This document shows positions 36,829-46,131 of a stretch of 64,000 bases of DNA, piece by piece (the stretch's first letter is position 1; each line of letters opens with the position of its first letter). The DNA is taken from the NCBI RefSeq assembly GCF_014205155.1, contig NZ_JACHMX010000001.1, positions 4,526,001-4,590,000 on the forward strand, written 5' to 3'. The notes below the pieces were generated by a model. The model was given only the letters and a program-made list of their open reading frames with translations. It ran no database searches and was not told the origin of the DNA. The position numbers and the translations under genes were made by a program. Source of the DNA: Amycolatopsis umgeniensis (GTDB taxonomy: Bacteria; Actinomycetota; Actinomycetes; Mycobacteriales; Pseudonocardiaceae).

Positions 36829-38232
36829 ATGGACGCCAGTATCGGTGGCGGCGCTGTCGCCGGCTCGGACTCCAAGAGCCGCCAGAGTCACCCCGTGCCG
36901 CCGGATGCCTGGGAGCAGCCGGAGATGCGAGCCGCACTGGCCACACGGGAGATTTCGTCCGTGTACCGCCTGTTGCGCAAGCACGGTGTTTCGCAGCGCC
37001 AGATCGCCGCGATGACCGGCCAGTCGCAGTCCGAGGTGTCCGAGATCCTCAAAGGTCGCCAGGTGATGGCGTACGACGTGCTCACCCGCATCGCTGACGG
37101 CCTTGGTGTCCCCCGGGGATACATGGGTCTCGCCTATGACGAGGCGACAGCGATCAAGGTCGTCGGCGCTGCCGACGGCCAGCAGGCGGAGGAGGACGAG
37201 TCCGTGAAGCGACGGAGGTTCCTCGCGCACGCCGCCCAGGTCACGATGGGCGCGGCGGTGTTCGGTCCGGAATCGGGTACGTGGTCGGCCGGGCCGGCGA
37301 AGACGCCCGCCCCCGGGCGGATCGGCATGACCGACGTCCGCCAGGTGGAAGCCGCGACCAGAGCGCTCCGGTCCCTCGACTACCAGTACGGCGGCGGTTT
37401 CTGCCGCGACGCCGTGGTCGCGCAGCTGTCCTGGGGACAGCAGATGCTCGAGTCCAACGGCACCGAGATGGTCAAGAACCGCCTGTTCGTCGCGCTCGCC
37501 GATCTGCACAGCCTGGCGGGCTGGACGTCCTTCGACACCGGCCTCATGGACTCCGCGCGCGGCCATTTCGCGAACGCGCTGGACCTGGCCAAACAGGGCG
37601 ACAACCATCCGCTGGTGGCCAACGTCCTCTACCGGATGGGCCGCGTCTACCTGCACCAGGACGCTCCGAACGACGCGCTGAAACTGTTCCAGCTCGGCCA
37701 GATCGCCGCCCAGGAATCGGGCTCCGAGCTGGCGGTCGCCGTGCTCTGCGCCAACGAGGCGTGGGCCTACGCGATGATGGGCAACGAGGAGCAGGCCGTG
37801 AAGCTGCTCGGCCGGAGCAAGGACGAATTCGCCCGCGCCAACCTGGCCGAGGCCGAGTCCTGGGTCAAGTTCTTCACCGAGACCGACGTCTACGCCATGA
37901 TCGGCACCGTGCACACCGTGCTCGCCGCGAAGAACGCCGAGCACACCAAGTACGCGATCCCGGCGCTGACCAAGGCCGTCGAGTCCTACGACGACGACAT
38001 GGCCCGCAGCAAGACGTTCATGCTCAGCGCGCTGGCCACGAATCACCTGCTCGAAGGCGATCTCGATCATGGCGCCAAGGTGGGCTCGAAGGCCGTCGAC
38101 ACCGCCGAGGGCATCAAGTCCGAGCGGGTGAAGGACCGGATGAGGCCGCTGCAGGTCGAGGCGGAACGCCGCCGGAACAACGCCGACGCCCGTGACCTCG
38201 CCGATCGCCTCAACTCCTTCTACGCCGCCTGA
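36829..38232 (+). CDS. XRE-family HTH regulator with TPR repeats, NsdA-like
   Basis: The product has 467 residues and starts at ATG 36829 behind GAGGGGG. The HTH is at about 43-100: VYRLLRKHGVSQRQIAAMTGQSQSEVSEILKGRQVMAYDVLTRIADGLGV (read in parts). The region VKRRRFLAHAAQ is followed by four or more TPR-like helical pairs (DNHPLVANVLYRMGRVYLHQ, ELAVAVLCANEAWAYAMMGN). The layout matches Streptomyces NsdA, a negative regulator of differentiation and antibiotic production. It overlaps the kinase-fold gene by 41 bases. Confidence 0.83.
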   Translation: MDASIGGGAVAGSDSKSRQSHPVPPDAWEQPEMRAALATREISSVYRLLRKHGVSQRQIAAMTGQSQSEVSEILKGRQVMAYDVLTRIADGLGVPRGYMGLAYDEATAIKVVGAADGQQAEEDESVKRRRFLAHAAQVTMGAAVFGPESGTWSAGPAKTPAPGRIGMTDVRQVEAATRALRSLDYQYGGGFCRDAVVAQLSWGQQMLESNGTEMVKNRLFVALADLHSLAGWTSFDTGLMDSARGHFANALDLAKQGDNHPLVANVLYRMGRVYLHQDAPNDALKLFQLGQIAAQESGSELAVAVLCANEAWAYAMMGNEEQAVKLLGRSKDEFARANLAEAESWVKFFTETDVYAMIGTVHTVLAAKNAEHTKYAIPALTKAVESYDDDMARSKTFMLSALATNHLLEGDLDHGAKVGSKAVDTAEGIKSERVKDRMRPLQVEAERRRNNADARDLADRLNSFYAA

Positions 38233-39118
38233 GCAGGGCCGGTTCACGCCCGGCAAACTGCGTGAAGCCCTGGGGCGGACGTGCGAACAGCTGGGCGTGG
38301 ACCCCGAAGGCGCCCGGCTGCTGAGATTCACCAACAACGCCGTCTACGAGCTGGCGAGCGCGCCGTTCGTCGTCCGGATCGTCGGCTCCACCCTGCTGCG
38401 GCACCGCGTCGGCACGGTCGTGCGGGTCGCGCGGCATTTCGAACGGCACGAGGTGCCCGCCATCCGCCTGGTTCCCGGCCTCGACCAGCCGCTGCCGGTC
38501 GGCGAGCATCTCGTGACGGTCTGGTGGAAAGTGCCGGAGAGCGGCCGGAAGGCGAAGTCCGCCGATCTCGCCGCGCTGCTGCGCCGGGTCCACGCGCTCG
38601 AGCCGCCCGAAGGGCTCGCCGAGTGGGCGCCGTTCGCCGCGATCCGCGCCCGGGTTTCGGACGCGGAGGAGCTGGACGACGGAGACCGCCGGTTCCTGCT
38701 CGAGCGCTGTTTCGAGGTCGAGGCCGCCCTCGAAACACTCGACTTCCCCCTGCCGAGGGGCCTCGTCCACGGGGACGCGCACACCGGGAACGTGATCCCG
38801 GGGCCGGGCGGGCCGGTGCTGTGCGATTTCGATTCGTCCTGTGTCGGGCCGCCGGAATGGGACCTGACGCCGCTCGCCGTCGGCCATGAACGATTCGGTG
38901 ATCCACCTGCCCGCTATCGCGTGTTCGCCGAGCGGTACGGATTCGACGTGACGACGTGGTCCGGGTTCTCCGTACTGCGGGCAATCCGTGAACTGAAGCT
39001 CACCACGAGTGTTCTCCCGATTCTCCGCAGTCATCCCAGCGTGCGCGATGAGCTGCGAAAACGGTTGGACGATCTCCGGAACGGGCGTACCGGCGCCCGC
39101 TGGAACCGGTATCGCTGA
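38192..39118 (+). CDS. aminoglycoside-phosphotransferase-fold (APH) kinase-like protein
   Basis: The product has 308 residues. GTG 38192 lies inside the end of the upstream regulator and no later in-frame start is suitable. It has the APH catalytic loop GLVHGDAHTGNVI and metal-binding LCDFDSS, with N-terminal lobe FTNNAVYELASAPFVVRIVG. This fold phosphorylates many small molecules. Its coupling to an NsdA-like regulator argues against a dedicated resistance gene. The substrate is unknown. Confidence 0.8.
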   Translation: MTSPIASTPSTPPEQGRFTPGKLREALGRTCEQLGVDPEGARLLRFTNNAVYELASAPFVVRIVGSTLLRHRVGTVVRVARHFERHEVPAIRLVPGLDQPLPVGEHLVTVWWKVPESGRKAKSADLAALLRRVHALEPPEGLAEWAPFAAIRARVSDAEELDDGDRRFLLERCFEVEAALETLDFPLPRGLVHGDAHTGNVIPGPGGPVLCDFDSSCVGPPEWDLTPLAVGHERFGDPPARYRVFAERYGFDVTTWSGFSVLRAIRELKLTTSVLPILRSHPSVRDELRKRLDDLRNGRTGARWNRYR

Positions 39119-39330
39119 GTCACCCGGGAAAGCGATCTGCACGTGCATTCGCCGACGACGAATGACCGTTCGTCGCTTGCCTGAATTCGCCGGTCAAACG
39201 GTCACGAATTCGCCCGGGCTGATCACTTCTATTGGCTCAGCGCTCCCCCAAATGTGCAACTTGCAGCTACGCACCGTTATTTAGCGCGCTTAGTTCACCT
39301 TGTCGTTGCGTATCGATCGGTGCCGTCGGG

Positions 39331-41406
39331 TCACAGCTGTTCCAAACGCGTACGCAGAGCGTCAGCCTCCGGGCGGCCCAGGCCGACGAAAATCGGCAAA
39401 GCCTGGTCGTAGAGGAGCCGGGCTTCCTCCCGGTCACCGTCCGCCTCGGCGATCTCGCCGAACGCGAGAAGCGTCCTGGCCACCTCGAAGCGCGAACCGC
39501 TCGCCTTCATGGTGGCGCGTGCGGGTTCGAGCTCGGCCCGCGCGGCCGGGAAGTCACCGGTGACCGTGAGGGCGCGGCCGAGTTCGATCCGGGCGCGGGC
39601 CACGTTGTAGTCGTCGCCCGCGAGGACGTCGCGAGCGCGGGTGAGGTCGGCGATCGCGGCTTCGGCCTGTCCGGCACGGACGCGGGTCGCGCCGAGGTTG
39701 ATCAGCGCCAGCCCGACGTCGTGCGGCCGGTCCTGCCGCTCGCTGAGCAGATGGTCCTCGGTGAACCACTCGATCGCTTCGTCGAGCCTGCCCTGCTGAA
39801 GGGCGACCAGGCCGAGCCCTTCGACCGACCGGATCTCGACGACGTGGTTGCCCGCCGTCCGCGCGGCGTCGCGTCCGGCCAGGTAGTGCCGGACGGCGTC
39901 GTCGTACCGCCCGGTGCCGCGGCACGCGGCGCCACCCCGGTTGCGCATCAGCGCCTCCGCGGAGACGTTGCCCCACGCCACCGCGCAGCGGACGCCGATC
40001 TCGCTCACCCGCAGAAAGTCCGGATAGTGCTTGCGCAGCAGGAAAAGCGGCCACATCGCGGCGGCAAGCTGCCAGCCGAGCTCCGGCAGTTGCCAGTCGT
40101 GGGCCGTTTCGACGGCGGCGATGAGGTTCTCGCGTTCCAGCTCCAGCCAGGCGAGCGCCTCTTCGCGGGTGTCGAACGAGGTCGGCGTCGACGGCCGGTA
40201 CTCGTAGCGATACGGGATGCCGTCCTGGTCGGGCGTGGTCAGGTCGGCGGTCGCGGACGCCGCGAACAGGTACCACTCGAGCATGCGGCGCACGGCGATG
40301 TCGCGGTCGTACTCGTTGCCCGCCGTCTTCTCCTTGGCGTGCAGCCGCGCGAGGTCGTGGAAGGTGTACCGGTCGTCGCCGCGGTCGATCAGCAACCCGA
40401 CGTCGACGAGCTGGTCCAGCAGGTCGTCGGCGACCTCCTCGCGGACGGCGATCGACGCGGCCGCGACGCCGACACCGAAGTCGGGGCCGGGGTGCAGTCC
40501 GAGTGCCGCGTACAGCGCCGCCGCGTCCGAGGGCAGTTCGTCATAGGACAGGTTGAAGCTGGCTTCCACCGATTGCGCCTCTTTCGTCGAGAGCGTGGCC
40601 AGTCGACGATATTCCTTCCCCAGCTCGGTGGCGATCTTCGCGAGCGACATTTTCGGCCGCCCCGCCAGCTTGGCGCTGATCGTGGTGAGGGCGATCGGCA
40701 GACCGCCGCACAGCTCGGCGATGGCCTGCGCCTGGCCGGCTTCGGCGCCGATCCGCTGGGTGCCGACGGCCCGGCCCAGCAGTTCGGCGCTGTGCGCGGA
40801 GCCGAAGGGGGCCAGCTCGATCAGCTTCGCGCGGTGTTCGGTCTGGAGCCTGCCGAGGCGGCGCCTCGAAGTCACGATCACGACGCTGTCGCCACAGGAG
40901 GGCAGCAGGGGCAGCACCTGCTCGGTCGACCCCGCGTTGTCGAGCAGTACGAGCAGCGGCCGCTCGGCGGTCGTCGTGCGGTAGAGGGCGGTGAGTTCCT
41001 CGACGTCCGCGGGCAGCCCCTCCGGCGGGACACCCAGCGCCCGGAGGAACCGGCCGAGCGCTTCGCTCGCGGTGAGCGGGCCGTTGGTGCTGAACCCGCC
41101 GAGATCCGCCCAGAGGTGGCCGTCCGGGAACCGGTCACCGAGGTGGCGGCCCCACGCGGCGGCCAGCGCGGTCTTCCCGATCCCGCCCTGACCGCTGATC
41201 AGGTGCACCGCCGGTCCGTCGGCGTCGTCCTGGGCCAGCAGCTTTTCGAGCACCTCGAGCTCGGCCGCGCGATTGGTGAAATGCGCGGGCACGGGCGGCA
41301 ACTGCCGCGGGCCCGAACTCTCCTGTCTGGTGAGCCGGACCGCCGATCGCTGACGCGGAACCCGCGCGGTGCCGACTTCGCTTTCACCCGGAATCGGGCT
41401 GCCCAT
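39331..41406 (-). CDS. NB-ARC/TPR regulatory ATPase (AfsR-like without a SARP domain)
   Basis: The product has 691 residues. NB-ARC part (about 45-320): Walker A SGQGGIGKTALA, Walker B LLVLLDNAG, VIVTSRRRL (sensor) and CGGLPIALTTI (GxP motif). After a helical linker, the C-terminal half (about 440-690) has TPR repeats such as RYDDAVRHYLAGRDAARTAG and ALINLGATRVRAGQAEAAI. AfsR-type proteins have a DNA-binding SARP domain first; here the N-terminal 40 residues are only a short disordered tail, so it must act through a partner. It is divergent from a methyltransferase gene. Confidence 0.85.
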   Translation of the reverse strand: MGSPIPGESEVGTARVPRQRSAVRLTRQESSGPRQLPPVPAHFTNRAAELEVLEKLLAQDDADGPAVHLISGQGGIGKTALAAAWGRHLGDRFPDGHLWADLGGFSTNGPLTASEALGRFLRALGVPPEGLPADVEELTALYRTTTAERPLLVLLDNAGSTEQVLPLLPSCGDSVVIVTSRRRLGRLQTEHRAKLIELAPFGSAHSAELLGRAVGTQRIGAEAGQAQAIAELCGGLPIALTTISAKLAGRPKMSLAKIATELGKEYRRLATLSTKEAQSVEASFNLSYDELPSDAAALYAALGLHPGPDFGVGVAAASIAVREEVADDLLDQLVDVGLLIDRGDDRYTFHDLARLHAKEKTAGNEYDRDIAVRRMLEWYLFAASATADLTTPDQDGIPYRYEYRPSTPTSFDTREEALAWLELERENLIAAVETAHDWQLPELGWQLAAAMWPLFLLRKHYPDFLRVSEIGVRCAVAWGNVSAEALMRNRGGAACRGTGRYDDAVRHYLAGRDAARTAGNHVVEIRSVEGLGLVALQQGRLDEAIEWFTEDHLLSERQDRPHDVGLALINLGATRVRAGQAEAAIADLTRARDVLAGDDYNVARARIELGRALTVTGDFPAARAELEPARATMKASGSRFEVARTLLAFGEIAEADGDREEARLLYDQALPIFVGLGRPEADALRTRLEQL

Positions 41407-41543
41407 CCACTATCCCCTCTTCGGGTTACCCCAGCGATCGCGTAGAGCATCGCGGTGGCGATCCGAAGAGGACAGTGAAATCGGTCAAATGCGGCCGTTT
41501 GGAGCAAGGTGGGTAACGACGACCGTGGGTAAGAAGGAGTTTC

Positions 41544-42266
41544 ATGGAGACGAGTGGCAAGACCCGTTGGCAAGAAGGACTGTCGGACGAGCTGAATCAC
41601 TGGAGGATCTGGCTGTCGGGTGGTTCCGAAGCCTTCGCCGGCGAAGGCTTCGATGACTACGGCTGGCGGACGAGGCCGGACTCGGACCTGCGGAATCAAC
41701 CCCATCTGACGCGGAACCTCGAGCCCTTCGCGCCGGAGGGGGCGACCGTGCGCATCCTCGACGTCGGTGCGGGCCCGCTGACCTGCGTCGGCAAGGAATG
41801 GCCCGGTCGCACGGTGGAGATCACCCCGGTCGACCCGCTCGCCGATGAGTACCGCACCCTCCTCGGCGAACTGGAGCTGACTCCTTTGGTGGCCACCGAG
41901 GAGGCCGAGGTGGAGAAGCTCTCCGAGGTGTTCCCGGCGGACCACTTCGACCTCGCGTACTGCCAGAACGCGCTGGACCACGTGTACGACCCGGTGCTCG
42001 GCGCCCGCCAGATGCTCGAGGTCGTCAAGCCGGGCCACGCCGCCGTGCTGATGCTCAACGTGAACGAGGGCGAACGCGAGAACTACTACGGGTTGCACCA
42101 GTGGAACTTCTGCCGCGAAGGCGATGCCCTCGTCGTCTGGAATCACGACGGCCGGGTGAACCTCAACGAGGAGTTGTCCGAGGTCGCCGACGTTCGCTTC
42201 GAGCCCGAGTCCACCGAGACGTTGATGGTCGTCGCGCTGGTCAAAAAAGTTCCGGCCGGGATGTAG
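41544..42266 (+). CDS. class I SAM-dependent methyltransferase
   Basis: The product has 240 residues and starts at ATG 41544 behind GGAG. SAM motif I is VRILDVGAGPLT (about 68-79), followed by the acidic end of strand 2 (ITPVDPLADEY) and motif IV DLAYCQNALDHVYDP. RTRPDSDLRNQPHL near the N-terminus is typical of sugar- or polysaccharide-linked methyltransferases. The substrate is unknown. Confidence 0.82.
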   Translation: METSGKTRWQEGLSDELNHWRIWLSGGSEAFAGEGFDDYGWRTRPDSDLRNQPHLTRNLEPFAPEGATVRILDVGAGPLTCVGKEWPGRTVEITPVDPLADEYRTLLGELELTPLVATEEAEVEKLSEVFPADHFDLAYCQNALDHVYDPVLGARQMLEVVKPGHAAVLMLNVNEGERENYYGLHQWNFCREGDALVVWNHDGRVNLNEELSEVADVRFEPESTETLMVVALVKKVPAGM

Positions 42267-42338
42267 AGATCCGCGTGACGGCTTCGTCCCTGGGGCAGCC
42301 GCGGCCGGAAGTGGTCGCGGGAACAGGGAGGACAAGCC

Positions 42339-42905
42339 ATGCGCAAGCTCATCGTCCAGCAGTGGGTCACCGTCGACAACATCGCCGCGGAGGAGGACGG
42401 CGGGCTCGGCTTCGTGTCCGGGGAGCCGTTCTCGGAGAAGACCGAGCCCGCGTTCAAAGCGAGCGTGATGGGCTTCATCGACTCGGTCGACACGATGATC
42501 CTGGGCGCGAACACCTACGCCATGTCCAAGGACTACTGGCCCAACGCCGAAGAGCAGGGCGAGTACGGCGAGAAGGTCAACAACCTCACCAAGTTCGTCG
42601 CCTCGTCGAAGCTGGAGGACGCACCCTGGGGTGACTTTTCCGCCGCGACCGTGACCCGCGACCCGGCCGCCACCATCCGGGACCTCAAGGAGCAGGAGGG
42701 CAGGGACCTCTGGCTGTGGGGGAGCCTGACGCTCATGTGGTCGATGCTGGACGCCGGTGTCGTCGACGAGGTCCGGATGATGGTCTGCCCGGTGTCGCGA
42801 GGCAAGGGCACGCGTGTCTTCCAGGATCGGCGGGATCTGAAGCCGGTCGAGGCGACCGCGTTCGAGAACGGCGTGGTTTTGCTGCGGTACGCGGTCGAGA
42901 ACTAG
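42339..42905 (+). CDS. dihydrofolate reductase-fold (RibD C-terminal) family protein
   Basis: The product has 188 residues and starts at ATG 42339 behind GGGAGG. LIVQQWVTVDNIAAEEDG, MILGANTYAMSKDYWP, DLWLWGSLTLMWSMLDAGVVDEVRMMVCPV and GKGTRVF are standard for the DHFR-like RibD-C group (YwjB/YyaP type). NADPH binding is likely; the substrate of this group is mostly unknown, and it should not be called folA. It is convergent with the CopD gene, overlapping by 4 bases. Confidence 0.87.
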   Translation: MRKLIVQQWVTVDNIAAEEDGGLGFVSGEPFSEKTEPAFKASVMGFIDSVDTMILGANTYAMSKDYWPNAEEQGEYGEKVNNLTKFVASSKLEDAPWGDFSAATVTRDPAATIRDLKEQEGRDLWLWGSLTLMWSMLDAGVVDEVRMMVCPVSRGKGTRVFQDRRDLKPVEATAFENGVVLLRYAVEN

Positions 42906-43933
42906 GTCGTCGGGACGACGGGCGCGCGCGTGAGGACGACGGCGAAACCGAAGGCCAGCCCCATCACGGTCAGTTCGAGCGTCGCCCACGCGGCCAGCGC
43001 CGTGCGGTTGTGCCGGATGATCCGCGGCATCAGCTTCCAGCGCGTGTACGCGCCGAGGCCCGCGATCACTCCGGTGCACAACAGTTTGAGCAGCACCAGC
43101 TGTCCGTACGGCGTGGTGAACACGCCTTCCCAGAAGCCGAGCGACGGGTTGAGCGAGATCTCGATGAGCCCGTTGAACAGGCCGGTCGCCGCGCCGAGGA
43201 TCAGGCACAGCGTCGCCAGTTTGGAGAACCGCGGGAGCGCGTGTGCCAGCAGTGTCCGGTTCCCGATGAGCAGCACCGTCATCGCGCCGAGCCCGCCGGT
43301 CCAGGCGACGGCGCTCATCACGTGCAGTTCCATCGAGATCATCGTGTAGTCGTGGTAGTTCCAGTTCGACGCGTGCCCGGTGACCGGCAGCGGCAGCAGC
43401 GCGAACAGGCCCAGCCCGACGCGGACCTCGGCGGGCACCTTCTCGCCGTGCTTCAGCGCGAGGATGCCGAGTCCCGCGTGCAGCAGCGCCAGCACCGCGA
43501 CGATCAGCAGCGCCTTGCCCGCGCCGACGTCGGCGATGTAGCTCCCGACGTCCGACATCGACAGCGTGCTGGAGCCGGGCCGGTACTCGGCGGTCTGCAG
43601 GATCAGCGCGACGAGCGCGGTGGTCGCCCAGACCAGCGCGGCCGCGACACTCGCGGGCCGCGCGAGCCGCATGATCGGCTCGGAGAGCTTCGGCCGGTCG
43701 TAGCCGACCAAGACCGAAAGCAGGGCGAGCCCGATCGTGGCGACCGCCGAGATGTCCAGCAGTACCCGCACGATCGGGATGGAGACCGAGACCACCTCGC
43801 TGACCTGCGCGACCCCGGGGACCGGGGCGGTGGCCGTCAGCGCGACACCGATCAGCGCACCGACGATGCCCGCCGTCACCACGCAGAACAGGACGGCGAC
43901 GCGGGCGCGCGAGGTGGTCTCGGTCTGTGTCAT
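42902..43933 (-). CDS. copD: copper resistance D (CopD) family membrane protein
   Basis: The product has 343 residues and eight or so membrane helices. The CopD domain includes TGHASNWNYHDYTMISMELHVMSAVAWTGGLGAM, whose histidines could bind copper, and LVLLKLLCTGVIAGLGAYTRWKLMPR. It is the last gene of the YcnI-CopC-CopD operon and overlaps CopC by 4 bases. It is thought to move copper across the membrane. Confidence 0.87.
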   Translation of the reverse strand: MTQTETTSRARVAVLFCVVTAGIVGALIGVALTATAPVPGVAQVSEVVSVSIPIVRVLLDISAVATIGLALLSVLVGYDRPKLSEPIMRLARPASVAAALVWATTALVALILQTAEYRPGSSTLSMSDVGSYIADVGAGKALLIVAVLALLHAGLGILALKHGEKVPAEVRVGLGLFALLPLPVTGHASNWNYHDYTMISMELHVMSAVAWTGGLGAMTVLLIGNRTLLAHALPRFSKLATLCLILGAATGLFNGLIEISLNPSLGFWEGVFTTPYGQLVLLKLLCTGVIAGLGAYTRWKLMPRIIRHNRTALAAWATLELTVMGLAFGFAVVLTRAPVVPTT

Positions 43934-44493
43934 GACCCGCTCTTCTCCTTGTCACCCGCGCCGGTGCGCAGGGCGACGGTCAGCCCGACCGCGAGCAGCA
44001 CGACGGCGCCCGCGATCCACACCCAGATCGGGACTCCGGACGAGCCTTCGCCGCCGGTCGCCGGCGTCGTCTCGGCCTGACCCGCGTTGCTGCGCGCGGC
44101 GTCGGCGGCCGCCGGGGTGCCGGTGCCCGCGGCGGTGAGGGTGAACGGCACCTCACCGGTCACGGCGTGCCCGTCCGCGGACAGGATCCGGTAGCCGATC
44201 TTGTACTCGCCCGCCGGGCCGAGCGGCCGCAGCGGCACGGTCACGGCGCTGTCGCGGACCTCGACCTGGCCCTCGGCCCACTGGCCGCCGCCCGGTCCGA
44301 TGACCGCGATCTGGTTGACGTTCGCGTTCTGGACGTACTGGTCGAACGTGAGAGTGATCTTCGCGGGCCCGGTGGCGATCGAAGCGCCCTTCGCCGGGTC
44401 CGAGGAGATCAGGACGTTGTGCGCCAGCGCCGGGGTGGCGGTGGCGAGCCACGCCACCCCGGTGATCGCCAGCGCGACGATCGCTTTACGCAT
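43930..44493 (-). CDS. copC: CopC-domain copper-binding exported protein with C-terminal membrane anchor
   Basis: The product has 187 residues. The signal peptide (MRKAIVALAITGVAWLATAT) is cut after ALA, leaving His25 as the mature N-terminus, the key Cu(II) ligand in CopC. A second likely His ligand is in LSADGHAVTGEVPF. One transmembrane helix (VPIWVWIAGAVVLLAVGLTV) near the C-terminus anchors it. The start touches the YcnI stop, so the two are coupled. Confidence 0.9.
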   Translation of the reverse strand: MRKAIVALAITGVAWLATATPALAHNVLISSDPAKGASIATGPAKITLTFDQYVQNANVNQIAVIGPGGGQWAEGQVEVRDSAVTVPLRPLGPAGEYKIGYRILSADGHAVTGEVPFTLTAAGTGTPAAADAARSNAGQAETTPATGGEGSSGVPIWVWIAGAVVLLAVGLTVALRTGAGDKEKSGS

Positions 44494-45267
44494 TTACTCG
44501 GTTCCCTCGGTGTTGCTCTTGCTGGAGACGGCCGTGGCGCGGCGCGCGCGCAGGGTGGCACCGGCGCCGACGCCGAGGCCGAGCGCGCCGACGACCAGGC
44601 CCGCGCCGCCGAGCCAACGGGCGGTGTTGTCGGAAGACGAGGAAGCGTGGGACTCCTCGGAGGCCTTCGCGTCGGTGCCGTGGCCACCGCCGCCGTGACC
44701 GTCCGCGCTCTTCTCGGCGAGCTTCACGCTCGGCGCGGGGTGCTCCGGCTCCTCACCGGAGGCCGGGGTCGGCTGATTCCACTCGACGACCTTGCCGTTC
44801 TCGTACGTCTGGGTGGCCGGGAACTCCAGCGCGTCGACGTTGGTCGGGAACTGGCCCGCGCTGATCTGGAACTCCTGGAACTCGGTCGAACCGGCGGCGA
44901 TCTTGGTGCCCGGCTCCGCGGTCCAGGAGACCTTGGTGACGGCTTCGGTGATCTGGGTGCCGGACGCGGTGGTCACCGGAGCGGGCAGCTTCGACTTGAC
45001 GACCTCGGCCTTCCAGCCGGGGATCGGCTTGGTGCGGACCGAGCTGAGGGCGTACTCGGGCTTGAGGGCGACCTCGACCTTGACGGTGCCGGCGTCCTTC
45101 TCCTCGTTGGGAACGCGGAAGAAGATCGAGCCGTAGCCGCCCTTCGACGGCTGGGGGCCGTAGACGTTGGCGGTGACGTGGGCCGAAGCGACCCCCGCCG
45201 AGAGCAGACCGGCGATGCCGATGGTGGCGGCCAGGAATCCGGCGCGCTTGTAGACGTTGTTGGACAC
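44494..45267 (-). CDS. ycnI: YcnI family (DUF1775) copper-binding exported protein
   Basis: The product has 257 residues and starts at GTG. The signal peptide ends AGVASA, leaving His30 as the mature N-terminus; YcnI proteins bind Cu(II) through such an N-terminal His. The DUF1775 core covers about 30-165 (VYGPQPSKGGYGSIFFRVPNE, YALSSVRTKPIPGWKAEVVK, FQISAGQFPT). A disordered His/Gly stretch (DGHGGGGHGTD) precedes a C-terminal membrane helix. It is upstream of CopC and CopD in one operon. Confidence 0.9.
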   Translation of the reverse strand: MSNNVYKRAGFLAATIGIAGLLSAGVASAHVTANVYGPQPSKGGYGSIFFRVPNEEKDAGTVKVEVALKPEYALSSVRTKPIPGWKAEVVKSKLPAPVTTASGTQITEAVTKVSWTAEPGTKIAAGSTEFQEFQISAGQFPTNVDALEFPATQTYENGKVVEWNQPTPASGEEPEHPAPSVKLAEKSADGHGGGGHGTDAKASEESHASSSSDNTARWLGGAGLVVGALGLGVGAGATLRARRATAVSSKSNTEGTE

Positions 45268-45337
45268 GAAAACTCCTGAACGTGATGAAGACGGCGGGTT
45301 CGGGGACCTCGCCGCGGTACGGGGAATGAGCTGGGGT

Positions 45338-45889
45338 TCAGGAGAACAGCGGCGGACCGCGCCTGCCGTGGACGCGGCGGAGGTCCACCCGCACGAGGTG
45401 GCCGGGGCCCGCCGGACGGGCGAGCACCCGGGACGGCACCGCGGCGGGCACCGGGAGCGCGTTGAGGATGAACGGGACCAGCGCGCGGAGGCAGGCGAGG
45501 ACGCCGAGCAGCAGTCCGTCGGCCTTGGCCAGCAGCAGCGCGGTGACCAGCGTCGCGGCGACGTGGGCCACGGTCATGGCGAGCCCGCCCGAGACGGGCG
45601 CCGCTTCGTCGTGCCGCAGTTCGTGACTGCTCAGCGAGCTGAGCACGAGATGCATCACGACCTGGCCCGCGCCGAGGTCGACGATCGTGGCCATCGGTCC
45701 GCGCGCCTTCGCGGCGAGCGCGGCGGCGTTCCAGCCGATCAGCACGGTGAGCAACAACGTCATCGCCGTATCGGGTACTTCGCCGTCCCCGATCACGTGA
45801 GCGGTCACGGCAAGCGCCGCTGAGCTTACGCCGAGTAAACCGCCACGTACAGCGCGTAACGCGCTTCGGTGATGGCTTCCCTTGCTCAC
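45338..45889 (-). CDS. membrane protein upstream of the copper operon
   Basis: The product has 183 residues. GTG 45889 is the best start (MSKGSHHRSALRAVRGG); the frame is open further upstream but without a start signal. Four or five hydrophobic segments are seen (LLGVSSAALAVTAHVIG, MTLLLTVLIGWNAAALAA, VMHLVLSSL, GLAMTVAHVAATLVTALLLA). It contains His in several helices and ends in an Arg-rich tail. It precedes YcnI by 70 bases and may be part of copper handling. Family not recognised. Confidence 0.7.
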   Translation of the reverse strand: MSKGSHHRSALRAVRGGLLGVSSAALAVTAHVIGDGEVPDTAMTLLLTVLIGWNAAALAAKARGPMATIVDLGAGQVVMHLVLSSLSSHELRHDEAAPVSGGLAMTVAHVAATLVTALLLAKADGLLLGVLACLRALVPFILNALPVPAAVPSRVLARPAGPGHLVRVDLRRVHGRRGPPLFS

Positions 45890-46131
45890 GGGGTGAGGGT
45901 ATTCGACGTACGGCCGAGTGGTCGACGTCCTCCCGGCTGTTGAGCAGTGAGAAAGACACCGCCGGGGCGGCGCGTGCGTTTGCCCAATTGGGCCGAATGG
46001 GGAAGGTTTGCAAGACAAGAAGCGGTAAACAGGGGTTTGACCGCGAGCGTTCTGGGTAGTCAGGCTCCCGATACAGCTACTCCGAATGGGTGAGGAGTCT
46101 CACCCAGAGGCGGCGGGAGAACCAGCACGCG

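Noticed and set aside
38192..39118. Aminoglycoside resistance gene
   Set aside because: The APH fold is shared by many metabolite kinases; coupling to a developmental regulator and lack of close resemblance to known resistance enzymes make this unsafe.
39232..41445. 737-residue plus-strand open frame
   Set aside because: Exact antisense of the NB-ARC/TPR gene; no start signal and no domain.
39331..42905. Biosynthetic gene cluster around the NB-ARC protein, methyltransferase and DHFR-like gene
   Set aside because: No synthase, core peptide or other scaffold-forming enzyme is present; the genes are unrelated neighbours.
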